From contig NZ_JAIUGV010000001.1 in assembly GCF_020164745.1 (NCBI RefSeq), forward strand, positions 1-64,000: a stretch of DNA of 64,000 bases, read 5' to 3'. Shown here one piece after another: positions 1-9,383 of this stretch; position 1 is the stretch's first letter; each line of letters opens with the position of its first letter. The DNA is from Mesorhizobium sp. ES1-4. GTDB lineage: Bacteria; Pseudomonadota; Alphaproteobacteria; Rhizobiales; Rhizobiaceae. Made by a program: the position numbers and the translations under genes. Below the pieces are notes generated by a model. The model ran no database searches, was not told where the DNA came from, and saw nothing but the letters and a program-made list of their open reading frames with translations.

Positions 1-12
1 CGGCTTGCCCAT
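1..12 (-). CDS. 5' end of a gene leaving the window on the left
   Basis: Only the first four codons are inside the window, reading Met-Gly-Lys-Pro on the minus strand. The call rests on a strong ribosome binding site (AAAGGAG at 19-25) six bases before the ATG at 12. The product cannot be named. It lies on the same strand as the two-gene cassette that ends at 344, but a 331-base gap separates them, so it probably has its own promoter. Confidence 0.4.
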
Positions 13-343
13 TGCGATCTCCTTTCAACCGCAATGAATCACGAACTCAAACCAAGGGGAATCCTGAATCCTTTAAAACGCGACAGGCTTTAGCCGGATA
101 CCAAAGCTACCTGGCTAACCGGATCCAGCGGGTGACGGCGTTTCGTTCGGAGCAATTCGCGATCTAATTTGGACTGGGCAATAGTTGGGGATGTGGCCTG
201 GGCGACGTCTCGTGCCACCTGCTGTGTAGCCGATTGGGCAGCAATAAAAGCAGAATCCCGCCTTCACTTTTGGATGCTTTTCCCGAAAAACAGCAAAGAC
301 GTTAGGCGCAAACGATGCGCTCGCAACTACCCGGCGATCAATT
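13..343. other. intergenic region, no gene seen
   Basis: No reading frame here looks protein-like. It lies between the end of the phosphoribosyltransferase-like gene and the start of the gene leaving the window on the left, so it should hold the promoter of the latter. No tRNA, repeat or clear terminator was found. Confidence 0.5.
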
Positions 344-1066
344 CTATGGCGAAGGCTGATCGATAGGCTTTCGACGGCTGACGATCCGGTCGGCGACAAG
401 CGCGGGCATATAAAAGTTTTTGTCTTGCTGGCTTGTGAATCCCATCCGCTGATAGACACTGCCGCCGATGCCTGGGATGACGTTGCCGTTCTCATCCGCC
501 TGAGCATCCACGGCCAAAATCCAGTACTCGAACTTGTCTCCCACCGAAGCGGGAAACTCAGCCTCGAGCCTCCTCCGAGCGCCCTTGAGCATCACTGGCG
601 ACGCGACGTGAATGTGCTCCGCTTCTGTCTCATCAAGCATTCTGAGAAGGCTTGTCCGTATGGTGCACGAACTGGAAACGATGCTCTTCAGAACTACGAA
701 GTGGTCGACATGTGGGGGAATCGGATCCATGTATTCCTGAATGATGTTCGCAACTTCCTCGCGACCAGGAACGTTGAGCGTCTTACGGTCCATCCACAAA
801 CAAGTTAGCCGGACGTCCGCACCTGCCCGGGTGAGGACCTCGATAAAGCCGCTTCCTAGCGAGTCGACATCCTCCACGCCTGCGACCACCAAAACGATCT
901 TGCCTTTGAAATCGACAGACTCTGAAATTCGGTGCGCTAGACAGTCGCCCAGCCGTTGCATCGCATCTCGATATGCTGCCGGTGGGGTACCTGTTTCAGC
1001 CAAAGCCGAGAGTGGCTGAAGAATGTCGTCGGTGGCTGCGCCTAAATATCGCCTGCGACTCGTCAT
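344..1066 (-). CDS. uracil-phosphoribosyltransferase-like protein of a two-gene cassette
   Basis: A protein of 240 residues. The C-terminal half follows the layout of uracil phosphoribosyltransferases: a strand and loop where the PRPP site would be (FVVLKSIVSSSCTIRT, about 123-138), a segment HIHVASPVMLKGARR (151-165), then AVDAQADENGNVIPGIGG (185-202), which resembles the uracil-binding segment (DE..G.IVPGLGD). The normal PRPP motif DPMLATGGS is not kept and the GDAGDR part is replaced by GGSVYQR, so ordinary uracil salvage is doubtful. The ATG overlaps the stop of the upstream nuclease-like gene in an ATGA, so translation is probably coupled. Phosphoribosyltransferase-like domains of this sort are known from comparative genomics of predicted bacterial conflict systems. 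A role here is inference. Confidence 0.7.
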   Translation of the reverse strand: MTSRRRYLGAATDDILQPLSALAETGTPPAAYRDAMQRLGDCLAHRISESVDFKGKIVLVVAGVEDVDSLGSGFIEVLTRAGADVRLTCLWMDRKTLNVPGREEVANIIQEYMDPIPPHVDHFVVLKSIVSSSCTIRTSLLRMLDETEAEHIHVASPVMLKGARRRLEAEFPASVGDKFEYWILAVDAQADENGNVIPGIGGSVYQRMGFTSQQDKNFYMPALVADRIVSRRKPIDQPSP

Positions 1067-1920
1067 TGCGCGTCCCTCATCAATGCGAAGAACTCTAGGA
1101 AATCCGATGGCGGCGAAAGCTTCAATCGATTCTCAAAATTATTCCACTGCTGAGTGCCGCATTCATAGCGAGCACGACCCTGCAAACCGGGGTACGCAAA
1201 AATGACGATCCTCGAACGCACTTGGTAGCTGAAATCGGGTATCTGATCGAGGATGCCGCGAATGTCCTCGGCGAGGGCAAATTCGGGATCGAGTGTTCTA
1301 ATGGTTCCTGATGAGAAATCGCTCGCGCGCTCCAGGATCTCGGCAAGGGTCGCATTGCGATTGAGCTCTTCCCACGCTGCTAGAATATGGCGGCGGCTGT
1401 CCCTCCTTGCGTTGCTGGTATCAAACGGTTCCAGCATAACACCCACAGCCTCATCGTAACCCGGAAAGGGGGGCTCGAAATGGATCACATCTACCTCCCC
1501 TAGGTCATCTGGGCGGCTTTCGTCCAGACGAGCGGCCACATCAACTCTGGAAACTACGATCTCGATTGATCCTATGATACCAGCTTCTTCGTTGCATGAG
1601 CGCTGCGAGCGGCAATCTTCTGCCAGATCACCCCAACCCTGGCTCTGCTTATCCTTCAGCTGCGAGAAAATGGACCGGTCAGGACGATGGACTAGAAAGT
1701 CGTCGATGAAGCAAAGCGCTTGGGCTTGCAGATGTATCCCTGTCCCGTCGTCGTTGGACTCAAGGCATTCCACACCTAGCTGAACGATACGCGCCAAGGC
1801 GTATTCACGTTCGTAGGCAGCGCCCTTATCGGCACTGTCTCCGCCACGCCGCTTCCTTTCGACTCTCTTCCGAGCCTCGGCACCGAGCAAAGCTTCAATT
1901 TGGTCGGGGGTCAGCATCAT
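1063..1920 (-). CDS. nuclease-like protein (PD-(D/E)xK type, Cap4/DUF4297-like N-terminus), first gene of the cassette
   Basis: A protein of 285 residues from the ATG at 1920; an in-frame TTG at 1941 would add seven, and neither start has a strong ribosome binding site. The N-terminal part has the order expected of PD-(D/E)xK nucleases of the Cap4/DUF4297 kind: a glutamate helix (GAAYEREYALARIVQLG), an acidic strand end (CFIDDFLV), then SIFSQLKDKQSQGWGDL, where QLK fits the QxK catalytic motif. The C-terminal half (from about residue 170) is not recognised. Its stop overlaps the start of the phosphoribosyltransferase-like gene, so the two are one operon. The similarity is by eye to motif spacing, so a nuclease activity is a hypothesis. 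It is also possible that it is a sensor with a dead nuclease fold. Confidence 0.6.
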   Translation of the reverse strand: MMLTPDQIEALLGAEARKRVERKRRGGDSADKGAAYEREYALARIVQLGVECLESNDDGTGIHLQAQALCFIDDFLVHRPDRSIFSQLKDKQSQGWGDLAEDCRSQRSCNEEAGIIGSIEIVVSRVDVAARLDESRPDDLGEVDVIHFEPPFPGYDEAVGVMLEPFDTSNARRDSRRHILAAWEELNRNATLAEILERASDFSSGTIRTLDPEFALAEDIRGILDQIPDFSYQVRSRIVIFAYPGLQGRARYECGTQQWNNFENRLKLSPPSDFLEFFALMRDAQ

Positions 1921-2109
1921 TATGGAGCAATTTCTGGTCAAGTGTCGCTGCTTTGCGGCAGTAGTGGATTCGGTTCACAAAGGCGGGTGCAGAGAACAAC
2001 GGCCCGACAAGCACTTCTAGGGTTTCATGGTAGGAGAAGGCTTGGCACCGCTGTCGGAGCAGACGCGGTTCTTGCGAAAATCAGCTACGGCCTGGCTTAC
2101 GCTTGTGAA

Positions 2110-2263
2110 GGAGCGGCCGATTGGCCGCTCCAAGTACAAAACATTTGCTTTCAGGCACCCAACTTTGGGTGTGGCACCATCTGACCGCTCCAAGCCATCT
2201 TGGGCCTAGTTACCTAGGCCTGAGATGACCTAGGGGCACAACATTGGCTTGTAGGGGCACAAC
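2110..2263. repeat. cluster of hairpins and direct repeats in the nrdJ / cassette gap
   Basis: The gap of about 370 bases between the cassette and nrdJ holds four close inverted repeats. They are a perfect 9-bp stem with a GATT loop (2110-2131), CACCC/GGGTG (2156-2171), CCAAG/CTTGG (2190-2203) and GGCCTAG/CTAGGCC with a TTAC loop (2203-2220). A perfect 12-base direct repeat TAGGGGCACAAC follows at 2231-2242 and 2252-2263, 21 bases (two helical turns) apart. It could be the 3' region of nrdJ, an operator for the cassette, or a structured RNA. No U-tract terminator was seen. Confidence 0.5.
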
Positions 2264-2294
2264 TTTGCGGATCCCTACACGTCTCAGATTTTCC

Positions 2295-5200
2295 TCAGCT
2301 GCACCCGCTCGTGGCACCACAGGTATCGCACTTCTCGCAGGTCCCGTTCCGCACCATGGTAAAATTCTGGCACTCGGAGCAGGAATTGCCGGTGTAGCCT
2401 TGCAGCAGCGACTTGGCGCGGCGGTCGGCGGCGAGTTTCTTCGCCTCGGCCGCTTCATGCGCCGCCGTGTCGGTGAACAGGGCCGCGGTGGTATCGCTCG
2501 AGGCTTCGGATGCCGCTTCCTCGAAGGCGATGTCCTCGGCCAGTTCCTTGGCCCGCTCCTCATAGTCGCGCTTGTAGGCGATCGCCTCGTCGCTCGCCGG
2601 CTTCAACGCCAGCACGTTGGAGCCGGAGAAGGCCGTCGGCGCCGAGCGGGCAGGGGTGCCGGAGCCGGCAAAGCCCTTCGGCTCGCTGCCGCTTGCCCTC
2701 GACACCAGCTTCACCGGCGAGCCGCGGGTCAGGCCCTTGGAGACGGCGTCGGTCTTGCCTTCGCTGATGCCGCGGCCAAGCGCGGTGTTGGAGAAGTCCG
2801 ACTGGTCGACATGGGCGAGATCGTTGCGGCCAAGATAGGAGATGGCCAATTCACGGAACACATAGTCGAGGATCGACGTCGCGCTCTTGATGGCATCGTT
2901 GCCGATGACCATGCCGGCCGGCTCGAACTTGGTGAAGGTGAAGGCGTGCACATATTCGTCGAGCGGCACGCCATATTGCAGGCCGAGTGAGATCGCGATG
3001 GCGAAGTTGTTGAGAAGGCCGCGCAGCGTGGCGCCCTCCTTGTTCATGTCGATGAAGATCTCGCCGAGACGGCCATCGTCATATTCGCCGGTGCGCAGGA
3101 AGATGGTGTTGCCGCCGATCTTGGCCTTCTGCGTATAACCCTTGCGGCGGCCGGGCAGCTTTTCCTGCTCGCGCGACACGCGTTCGATGATGCGTTCGAC
3201 GATGCGCTCCGTGATCTGCGCCGCGCGCGCCGCCGCCGGTGCCTGGATGAGCTGCTCGACCGCGTCGTCCTCGTCCTCCTCGCCATCGGCGAGCAGCGAG
3301 GCGTTGAGCGGCTGCGACAGCTTCGAGCCGTCGCGGTAGAGCGCGTTGGCCTTCAGCGCCAGCTTCCACGACAGCATGTAGGCGCTCTTGGCGTCCTCCA
3401 CCGTCGCGTCGTTCGGCATGTTGATGGTCTTGGAGATGGCGCCGGAGATGAAGGGCTGTGCCGCAGCCATCATCTGGATGTGGCTGTTGATCGAAAGCGA
3501 GCGCTTGCCGATCTTGCCGCAGGGGCTGGCGCAGTCGAACACCGCCAGATGTTCGGCCTTGAGGAAGGGCGCGCCTTCCAGCGTCATCGCACCGCAGACA
3601 TGGATGTTGGCGGCCTCGATGTCCTTCTTCGAGAAGCCCATCGCCGGCAGCATTTCGAACGAGAAGTCGTTGAGCTGCTCGTCGGTGAAGCCGAAGGTCT
3701 CCTTCACCCAGTCGGCGCCGAGCGTCCACTGGTTGAAGACGAACTTGATGTCGAAGGCCGACTTCAGCGCGGCATTGAGGGCCGCGATCTTGTCGTCGGT
3801 AAAGCCCCTGGCCTTGAGCGAGCCGGGGTTGACGGCCGGCGCCTGGTTGAGATTGCCGTGACCGACGGCATAAGCCTCGATCTCGGCGATCTGGCTCTCG
3901 GAATAGCCCAGCGTGCGCAGCGCTTCCGGCACGGCGCGGTTGATGATCTTGAAATAGCCGCCGCCGGCAAGCTTCTTGAACTTCACCAGGGCGAAGTCGG
4001 GTTCGATGCCGGTGGTGTCGCAATCCATGACCAGGCCGATCGTGCCGGTCGGCGCGATCACGGTTGCTTGCGCGTTGCGGTAGCCATGCTCTTCGCCAAG
4101 CTCGATGGCACGGTCCCAGGCGGCTCTGGCGTGAGTGGCCAGATCCTGCTGCTTCAGGTCCGACGCCACGAGAGGCACCGGATTGACGGCGAGTTTTTCG
4201 TAACCGTCCCTGTCGCCATACGCGGCGCGGCGATGGTTGCACATGACGCGCAGCATGTTCTGGGCGTTGCGGTCATAGTCGGGGAAGGCGCCGAGTTCGG
4301 AAGCCATTTCCGCCGAGGTGGAGTAGGCGACGCCGGTCATGATCGCGGTCAGCGCGGCGCAGATGGCGCGGCCTTCGTCGGAGTCGTAGGGAATGCCCGA
4401 GGTCATCAGCAGGCCGCCAATATTGGCGTAGCCGAGGCCCAGCGTGCGGTAGTCGTAGGAGAGCTTGGCGATCTCCTTCGACGGGAACTGCGCCATCATC
4501 ACCGAGATTTCGAGAACCATGGTCCACAGCCGCACGGTGTGCTCATAGGCAGCGATATCGATCGTGCCGTCGGCATTGCGGTAGGGGAGCAGATTGATCG
4601 AAGCGAGGTTGCAGGCCGTGTCGTCGAGGAACATGTATTCCGAGCACGGATTGGAGGCCCGGATCGCACCGGCCGAGGCGCAGGTGTGCCAGTCGTTCAT
4701 CGTCGTGTTGAAATGCAGGCCGGGATCAGCCGACGCCCAGGCGGCGTAGCCGATCTTTTCCCATAGGTCCCGCGCCTTCAGCGTCTTCAAGACCTTGCCG
4801 TCCTTGCGGGCGGTCAGGTGCCAGTCGGCGTCGGTCTCGACGGCGCGCAGGAAATTGTCCTTCAGCGACACCGAGTTGTTGGAGTTCTGGCCCGAAACGG
4901 TGAGGTAGGCGTCGGAATCCCAGTCGGTGTCGTAGATCTTGAACGACATCGAGGTGTAGCCCTGCTTGGCGAACTGGATGACGCGGTAGATATAGTTTTC
5001 CGGCACCGCCGACTTCTTGGCCGCCTTGATCTCGCGCTTCAGAGCCGTGTTGATGGCCGGATCGAAGCAGTCGTCGTCATGGCCTTCGCAATTGACGCAA
5101 GCCTTCATGATCGCTTCGAGATGCTTCTTGACGATCTTGGAGCCAGTCACCAGCGAGGCGACCTTCTGCTCTTCATTGACCTTCCAGTCGATGAATTCCT

Positions 5201-6074
5201 CGATATCGGGATGGTCGGCGTCGACAATGACCATCTTGGCGGCGCGGCGCGTCGTGCCGCCGGACTTGATGGCGCCAGCGGCGCGGTCGCCGATCTTCAG
5301 GAAGCTCATTAGGCCGGAGGAGCGGCCGCCGCCGGACAGCTTTTCGCCTTCGCCGCGCAGCAGCGAGAAGTTCGAGCCGGTGCCCGAGCCATATTTGAAC
5401 AGGCGCGCCTCGCGCACCCATAGATCCATGATGCCGCCCTCGTTGACGAGATCGTCCTGCACGCCCTGGATGAAGCAGGCATGCGGCTGCGGATGCTCGT
5501 AGGAGGATTTCGATTTGGTCAGCTTGCCGGTGAAGGGATCGACATAGAAGTGGCCCTGGCTCGGGCCGTCGATGCCATAGGCCCAATGCAGGCCGGTGTT
5601 GAACCATTGCGGCGAGTTCGGCGCGACGCGCTGGGTGGCCAGCATATAGGCAAGCTCGTCGCGGAAGGCGCGCGCATCTTCCTCCGACGCCTTGAAGTAG
5701 CCGCCCTTCCAACCCCAATAGGTCCAGGTGCCGGCGAGCCGGTCGAAGACCTGGCGGGCGTCGATCTCGGAACCATAGCGCTCGGCCTCGGGAAGCTTGG
5801 CGAGCTCGGCCTCATCGGCGACGGAGCGCCACAGGAAGGAGGGAACGTCGTTCTCCTCGACCTTCTTCAGGCGCGCGGGAACACCGGCCTTGCGGAAGTA
5901 CTTTTGTGCCAGGATGTCGGCGGCCACCTGGGAGAATTGCGACGGAACGTCGATATTATCCAAGCGGAACACCACCGAGCCGTCCGGATTCTTGATCTCG
6001 GAAAGCGCCTTGCGGAATTCAATCTCCGCATAAGCAGATTGCCCCGGCTTGGTGAAACGACGCTCGATGCGCAT
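2295..6074 (-). CDS. nrdJ: vitamin B12-dependent (class II) ribonucleotide reductase
   Basis: Reduces ribonucleotides to deoxyribonucleotides using adenosylcobalamin, with or without oxygen. The 1259-residue length and the start [17 protein letters not shown] are typical of the long alphaproteobacterial NrdJ. The conserved NPCSE segment is near residue 478, within the catalytic barrel. The C-terminus carries a cysteine-rich tail ([20 protein letters not shown]) that is expected to re-reduce the active site. A ribosome binding site AAGGGACAGGA precedes the ATG. The upstream region has a good NrdR-box at 6337-6352. No class I RNR gene is in the window. Confidence 0.97.
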   Translation of the reverse strand: MRIERRFTKPGQSAYAEIEFRKALSEIKNPDGSVVFRLDNIDVPSQFSQVAADILAQKYFRKAGVPARLKKVEENDVPSFLWRSVADEAELAKLPEAERYGSEIDARQVFDRLAGTWTYWGWKGGYFKASEEDARAFRDELAYMLATQRVAPNSPQWFNTGLHWAYGIDGPSQGHFYVDPFTGKLTKSKSSYEHPQPHACFIQGVQDDLVNEGGIMDLWVREARLFKYGSGTGSNFSLLRGEGEKLSGGGRSSGLMSFLKIGDRAAGAIKSGGTTRRAAKMVIVDADHPDIEEFIDWKVNEEQKVASLVTGSKIVKKHLEAIMKACVNCEGHDDDCFDPAINTALKREIKAAKKSAVPENYIYRVIQFAKQGYTSMSFKIYDTDWDSDAYLTVSGQNSNNSVSLKDNFLRAVETDADWHLTARKDGKVLKTLKARDLWEKIGYAAWASADPGLHFNTTMNDWHTCASAGAIRASNPCSEYMFLDDTACNLASINLLPYRNADGTIDIAAYEHTVRLWTMVLEISVMMAQFPSKEIAKLSYDYRTLGLGYANIGGLLMTSGIPYDSDEGRAICAALTAIMTGVAYSTSAEMASELGAFPDYDRNAQNMLRVMCNHRRAAYGDRDGYEKLAVNPVPLVASDLKQQDLATHARAAWDRAIELGEEHGYRNAQATVIAPTGTIGLVMDCDTTGIEPDFALVKFKKLAGGGYFKIINRAVPEALRTLGYSESQIAEIEAYAVGHGNLNQAPAVNPGSLKARGFTDDKIAALNAALKSAFDIKFVFNQWTLGADWVKETFGFTDEQLNDFSFEMLPAMGFSKKDIEAANIHVCGAMTLEGAPFLKAEHLAVFDCASPCGKIGKRSLSINSHIQMMAAAQPFISGAISKTINMPNDATVEDAKSAYMLSWKLALKANALYRDGSKLSQPLNASLLADGEEDEDDAVEQLIQAPAAARAAQITERIVERIIERVSREQEKLPGRRKGYTQKAKIGGNTIFLRTGEYDDGRLGEIFIDMNKEGATLRGLLNNFAIAISLGLQYGVPLDEYVHAFTFTKFEPAGMVIGNDAIKSATSILDYVFRELAISYLGRNDLAHVDQSDFSNTALGRGISEGKTDAVSKGLTRGSPVKLVSRASGSEPKGFAGSGTPARSAPTAFSGSNVLALKPASDEAIAYKRDYEERAKELAEDIAFEEAASEASSDTTAALFTDTAAHEAAEAKKLAADRRAKSLLQGYTGNSCSECQNFTMVRNGTCEKCDTCGATSGCS

Positions 6075-6089
6075 TGGTCCTGTCCCTTT

Positions 6090-6105
6090 TGTCTATATAT
6101 AGCGC
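6090..6105 (-). promoter_or_regulatory. possible third NrdR-like element or -10 region next to the nrdJ start
   Basis: The ten-base core CTATATATAG (6093-6102) equals the centre of the NrdR box consensus, but the outer three bases on each side do not match well (11 of 16). It lies only about 16 bases before the nrdJ ATG, so a fortuitous TATA-rich stretch is equally likely. Confidence 0.25.
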
Positions 6106-6307
6106 TTTCGTCAGGGGATTTCTGCCCCCGAAAGGCGAAAAGCACAGTCCGCCGTTTGCCGGCATTGCGAACAATGCCGGCATCTCCTCTTCGCGAGTGC
6201 GGCCACGCACGCGACAAAACGCCTTGCCAGGCATTTGCCGAGGCTGCCAACCGACCCACGGGTCCCTCAAACTTGAATTTTTCGATTCCCTCACCCGAGG
6301 GAAATTC

Positions 6308-6352
6308 ACACTATCTAGCGTCGAACCTACCTGCAAACACTAAATATAGTGT
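6308..6352 (-). promoter_or_regulatory. NrdR operator upstream of nrdJ (one good box, one weak box)
   Basis: ACACTAAATATAGTGT at 6337-6352 matches the NrdR box pattern (acaCwAtATaTwGtgt) at 15 of 16 positions and is almost a perfect palindrome. NrdR is the ATP/dATP-sensing repressor of RNR genes and usually binds two boxes about three helical turns apart. A weak partner, ACACTATCTAGCGTCG, starts 29 bases away at 6308 (11 of 16). The position, about 260 bases before the nrdJ ATG, implies a long leader or a distal promoter. Confidence 0.6.
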
Positions 6353-6741
6353 TAACAGACAATTTATTCCAGTCCGACAATTCTCCCTTTCGTCGCCCCA
6401 CCACCCCACGATCCCAACGCTTCCGCCGGCCTCGTAACAGGCGGAAATGCGGGCAAAACGCACATAATCCGGGAAAAAGACCGGGCTCAGAACTTTCCGG
6501 TCGCGCTCTCAACAGGAGCACATGGCCTATAAAAGGCGACTCGTTTCGAGCCGTCAAGGATTCGTTTGCGTAGCTTTTGTGACCCCAACATCTTGTGTGT
6601 CACACATGTGGATAACGGGGATAGAATTGGCCGCTGAAGGGACCTTTTTTCCAGCGACGGGCATGCGCCACCGTCGGTCCGCGACACGCGGAAATGTCCA
6701 GTGGGGCTGCTAGGAGCCCGGCAGGGCTGATGCGGCAGGAG
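6353..6741. other. intergenic region upstream of nrdJ
   Basis: No convincing gene. It contains an odd-centred palindrome TGTGTG-T-CACACA (6594-6606) directly followed by TGTGGATAA (6607-6615), which equals a DnaA box on the minus strand. A plus-strand frame from 6522 has a Shine-Dalgarno-like AGGAG but is too close to the start and its sequence is not protein-like. Confidence 0.4.
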
Positions 6742-7053
6742 TCAGCCGTAGTGCAGCTTCGGCTTGGGCTCGGTCCCGGTGAACCGTACGCCGAGCCTAT
6801 TGCTGCGGCGCCAACGGACCGCGCAGCGATAGGCGACGCCATCGAGCGGCACATAGAGAAGGAATTGATCAGGGACCCGGGCCTCGAGCGGTATTTTCAA
6901 TTCGGCGCCGCTCGCATGCTGGTTGCGCACCGTGCAACTCACTTCGGAATTCTGGATGCCTGTGATGATCGTTCCACCCTTGAGCACGCGCGGGCGATGC
7001 TCGCGCTGGGGCTCAGGGAACTCTTGCTGTGGTGGGGTGACAGGATTCGCCAT
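6742..7053 (-). CDS. small PilZ-like protein
   Basis: 103 residues from the ATG at 7053. An open frame continues far upstream, but that part is a shadow of the Nudix gene. The core VRNQHASGAEL ... VPDQFLLYVPLDG ... YRCAVRWRRSNRLGVRF has the beta-barrel pattern of short rhizobial PilZ proteins. The classical c-di-GMP motifs are only partly present: an Arg-rich HRPR before the barrel and N-x5-GA instead of D/NxSxxG, so binding is uncertain. It is a close paralogue of the protein at 14108-14395. Confidence 0.75.
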   Translation of the reverse strand: MANPVTPPQQEFPEPQREHRPRVLKGGTIITGIQNSEVSCTVRNQHASGAELKIPLEARVPDQFLLYVPLDGVAYRCAVRWRRSNRLGVRFTGTEPKPKLHYG

Positions 7054-7153
7054 CGATGAAACGCCAGACTGGCTGATTTCTATCGGAGAAAAATTAGCAA
7101 ACCATTCACGCGATACATCACATGATTGCAAATTTCCCGCGATGCGCGCGTTC

Positions 7154-7642
7154 TCAGGAGAACCTGCGCGGGTCGGCGCAGAAATAGGCGATGATCTGGC
7201 AAAGATCGGGCTCATGGACCATCCGCACGGCTTCGCTCGACCTGACCCATCTGCGGGTGCGGGAGTGCTTCTCCTTCCAGCGGTCGGCGACCTTGCCGAC
7301 ATGCAGCGGAAACACCAGCACCTCGCAAGGCACTTCTTCGCCCGAAGCCAGCACCTTGGCATAGAAATAGCGGCCGGCTTCCAAATGAGAAATGTTTCCG
7401 CGCAATCCGGCTTCCTCGGCGGCCTCGCGCGCTGCCGCCTCGCAGAGTGGCTCCCTGGCTTCCGGCCAGCCCTTCGGCAGCACCCAGCGGCCAGTATCAC
7501 GGCTTGTGATCAGCATGACCTCGACGCCATTCCCGGCGTCGCGCCAGGGAAGGGCGGCAACCTGCAAACGGCACGGCGCGGTGCCGAAGAGTCGCCTGAC
7601 CCTATCAGCAAGGTGGTTGTGCGTCGTTGGCCTTGTCAACAT
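7154..7642 (-). CDS. NUDIX hydrolase
   Basis: 162 residues. The Nudix box is complete: G-x5-E (GWPEARE) followed by seven residues and REAAEEAGL, which forms the metal-binding helix that hydrolyses nucleoside diphosphate-X substrates. The fold is that of the diphosphoinositol-polyphosphate-phosphohydrolase-like group common in rhizobia (VLPKGWPE before the box, WVRSSEAV later), but the substrate cannot be told from sequence. It lies 100 bases upstream of the small PilZ gene on the same strand. Confidence 0.9.
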   Translation of the reverse strand: MLTRPTTHNHLADRVRRLFGTAPCRLQVAALPWRDAGNGVEVMLITSRDTGRWVLPKGWPEAREPLCEAAAREAAEEAGLRGNISHLEAGRYFYAKVLASGEEVPCEVLVFPLHVGKVADRWKEKHSRTRRWVRSSEAVRMVHEPDLCQIIAYFCADPRRFS

Positions 7643-7852
7643 AGGAGAAGCTAGCCCCAGCCTCCAGAATCATTTGCCCCCTCATGAATCTTAGGGCGTA
7701 TTGTGACCAATAAAAGTAAAAACTTCGATCAAGCTGGCGGTTTCCCGTCAACAATGGGCGATTTCACAGGATATCTTGTCGGCGGGTCGCGCCGCGCAAG
7801 CAGATATTGCCCTCGGCGCTGCCTTCTCGGGGAAAAAGCGGCGAGCCGCGAA

Positions 7853-8353
7853 TCAGCCTGCGTGATCGTCGGCGATCGGCTTCTGATAGGTGAAACCCAT
7901 GTCCCAGGGGAAATAGATCCAGGTGTCCTGGCTGACCTCGGTGACGAAAGTGTCGACCAGCGGCCGGCCCTTGGGCTTGGCGTAGACGGTCGCGAAATGG
8001 GCCTTGGGCATCATCGCCCGCACGATTCCGGCGGTCTTGCCGGTGTCGGTCAGGTCGTCGATGATCAGCACGCCGGCGCCATCGTCGGCCAGCAGGGCCG
8101 GCGTGATCTCCTTCAGCACCTGCAATTGTCCCTGGCTGGTGTAGTCGTGATAGGAGGCGACGCAGACCGTCTCGATGACGCGGATGCCGAGTTCGCGCGA
8201 GATGATGGCCGCCGGGACCAGGCCACCGCGCGTGATGCAGACGATAGCCTTCCACTGACCTTTGCTGGTGCCGGCAAGCCGCCACGCAAGCGCCCGGGCG
8301 TCGCGATGGAACTGGTCCCAGGAGACCGGAAAGGCTTTTTCGGGAAGGGACAT
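7853..8353 (-). CDS. gpt: xanthine (guanine) phosphoribosyltransferase
   Basis: 166 residues from the ATG at 8353, which has GGAG upstream; an in-frame GTG at 8374 is less likely. It converts xanthine or guanine and PRPP to the nucleotide in purine salvage. The PRPP motif is [23 protein letters not shown] near the start and the tail [10 protein letters not shown] are typical of Gpt of alphaproteobacteria. Single gene with its own promoter region. Adenine deaminase at 17671 belongs to the same salvage network. Confidence 0.93.
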   Translation of the reverse strand: MSLPEKAFPVSWDQFHRDARALAWRLAGTSKGQWKAIVCITRGGLVPAAIISRELGIRVIETVCVASYHDYTSQGQLQVLKEITPALLADDGAGVLIIDDLTDTGKTAGIVRAMMPKAHFATVYAKPKGRPLVDTFVTEVSQDTWIYFPWDMGFTYQKPIADDHAG

Positions 8354-8468
8354 TTCTCGCGCACTCCGCGGCACGCGACGACCGCGTGCATGAAAACAGG
8401 GGAATGCGCGCGGAATTAACTGGAAACCCCTGGGCTTGGCAAGGTGGCTGGCAGCGATCGCTGTGGAC

Positions 8469-9301
8469 TTACCGCGACAGGAAGGCCGCGACCTGCGCCG
8501 TGCGCAGCACCGTGCGTGTCACCCCGCCGAACAGAAGCTGGCGCAGCCACGAGTGGCTGTAGGCGCCAAGTACGAGGAGATCGGCACCGGTCTCCGCGAC
8601 CCTGTTCTGGATCATGTCGTCGACCGAGATGCCGTCCGATTTCTGCACCGAGACGCTGACGGTGGCGCCGTGGCGTGAGAGGGCCGCCGCGATTTCGGCG
8701 CCCGCGGCCTCCGGGCTTTCGTCGAGCGTATCGGGTGGTCGATGACCAGTATGTCGGTTTTCTCGGCCTCGATGATGAAGGGCAGCGCATCGAAAGCTGC
8801 GCGCGCGGCCTCCTTGCTGCCGTTCCACGCAAGCAGCACGCGTTTGAAGGTGGTGACCAGCGGGCCCGCGCTCGGCACCACCAGGACCGGCCGGCCGGCG
8901 TCGTAGACCAGCGTATCGACGTCCGCGCTCGGATCGCCGCCGGTCTCGCGTTGGGCGGCGATGATGAGATCGGCGGCGCGTACGCTTGAAATGCCGGTCA
9001 GCGCGCTGTCGCCGGAGAAGCTCTCCAGGCTGCGCCATTCGAAGGAGAGCCCGGAATCCTCGATGCGCCTGAGGAAGACAGCCTGGAGTTTGTCGGCCCG
9101 CTCCCGGTTCATGTCGGCCGAGACCTGCAGGAACTCCGTATCGGGAAAGCCGGTCGCCGAAGTGTAGGGTACCGGGAGCGCCTCCGCATGGATGCCGATC
9201 AGATGGCTTTCGAAGCGGCCGGCAAGCGGGATGGCGCAGTCGAGGACCCGCTCGGCGTCCTGCTCGTTCTGCAGAATGGCGACGATGGTCTTGAAACGCA
9301 T
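8469..9301 (-). pseudogene. universal stress protein (UspA family), broken by a frameshift
   Basis: The first frame gives a normal UspA start (MRFKTIVAILQNEQDAERVLDCAIPL) through the first Usp domain and into the second (VLLAWNGSKEAARAAFDALPFI, DILVIDHP), then turns into nonsense. The neighbouring frame continues the family exactly: DTLDESPEAAGAEIAAALS, then GADLLVLGAYSHSWLRQLLFGG and [17 protein letters not shown]. The switch is at the GGG run at 8733-8735 (CCC in the gene); one more base would restore a tandem Usp protein of about 277 residues. Either a sequencing error or a recent single-base deletion. The ATP-binding G-x2-G-x9-G(S/T) pattern sits in the second part and is intact. Confidence 0.8.
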
Positions 9302-9383
9302 GATGATCCCTCAATCCTGCGAGCGACGGGCCTCGCGGCGAAAAAACGGTGCAGTGCCGTTCTTGGTTCCGGATTGCGTCGGA

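Noticed and set aside
1900..2209. Plus-strand open frames in the gap between the cassette and nrdJ
   Set aside because: They are short, without ribosome binding sites, and run through the hairpins; no protein pattern.
6075..6360. A cobalamin riboswitch before nrdJ
   Set aside because: The leader was searched for the B12 box and the conserved core on the minus strand, and nothing matching was seen. The NrdR box gives a better explanation of control.
6522..6713. A 63-codon plus-strand frame with AGGAG before the ATG
   Set aside because: The spacing is only three bases, the sequence lacks any protein pattern, and it overlaps the palindrome and DnaA-like site.
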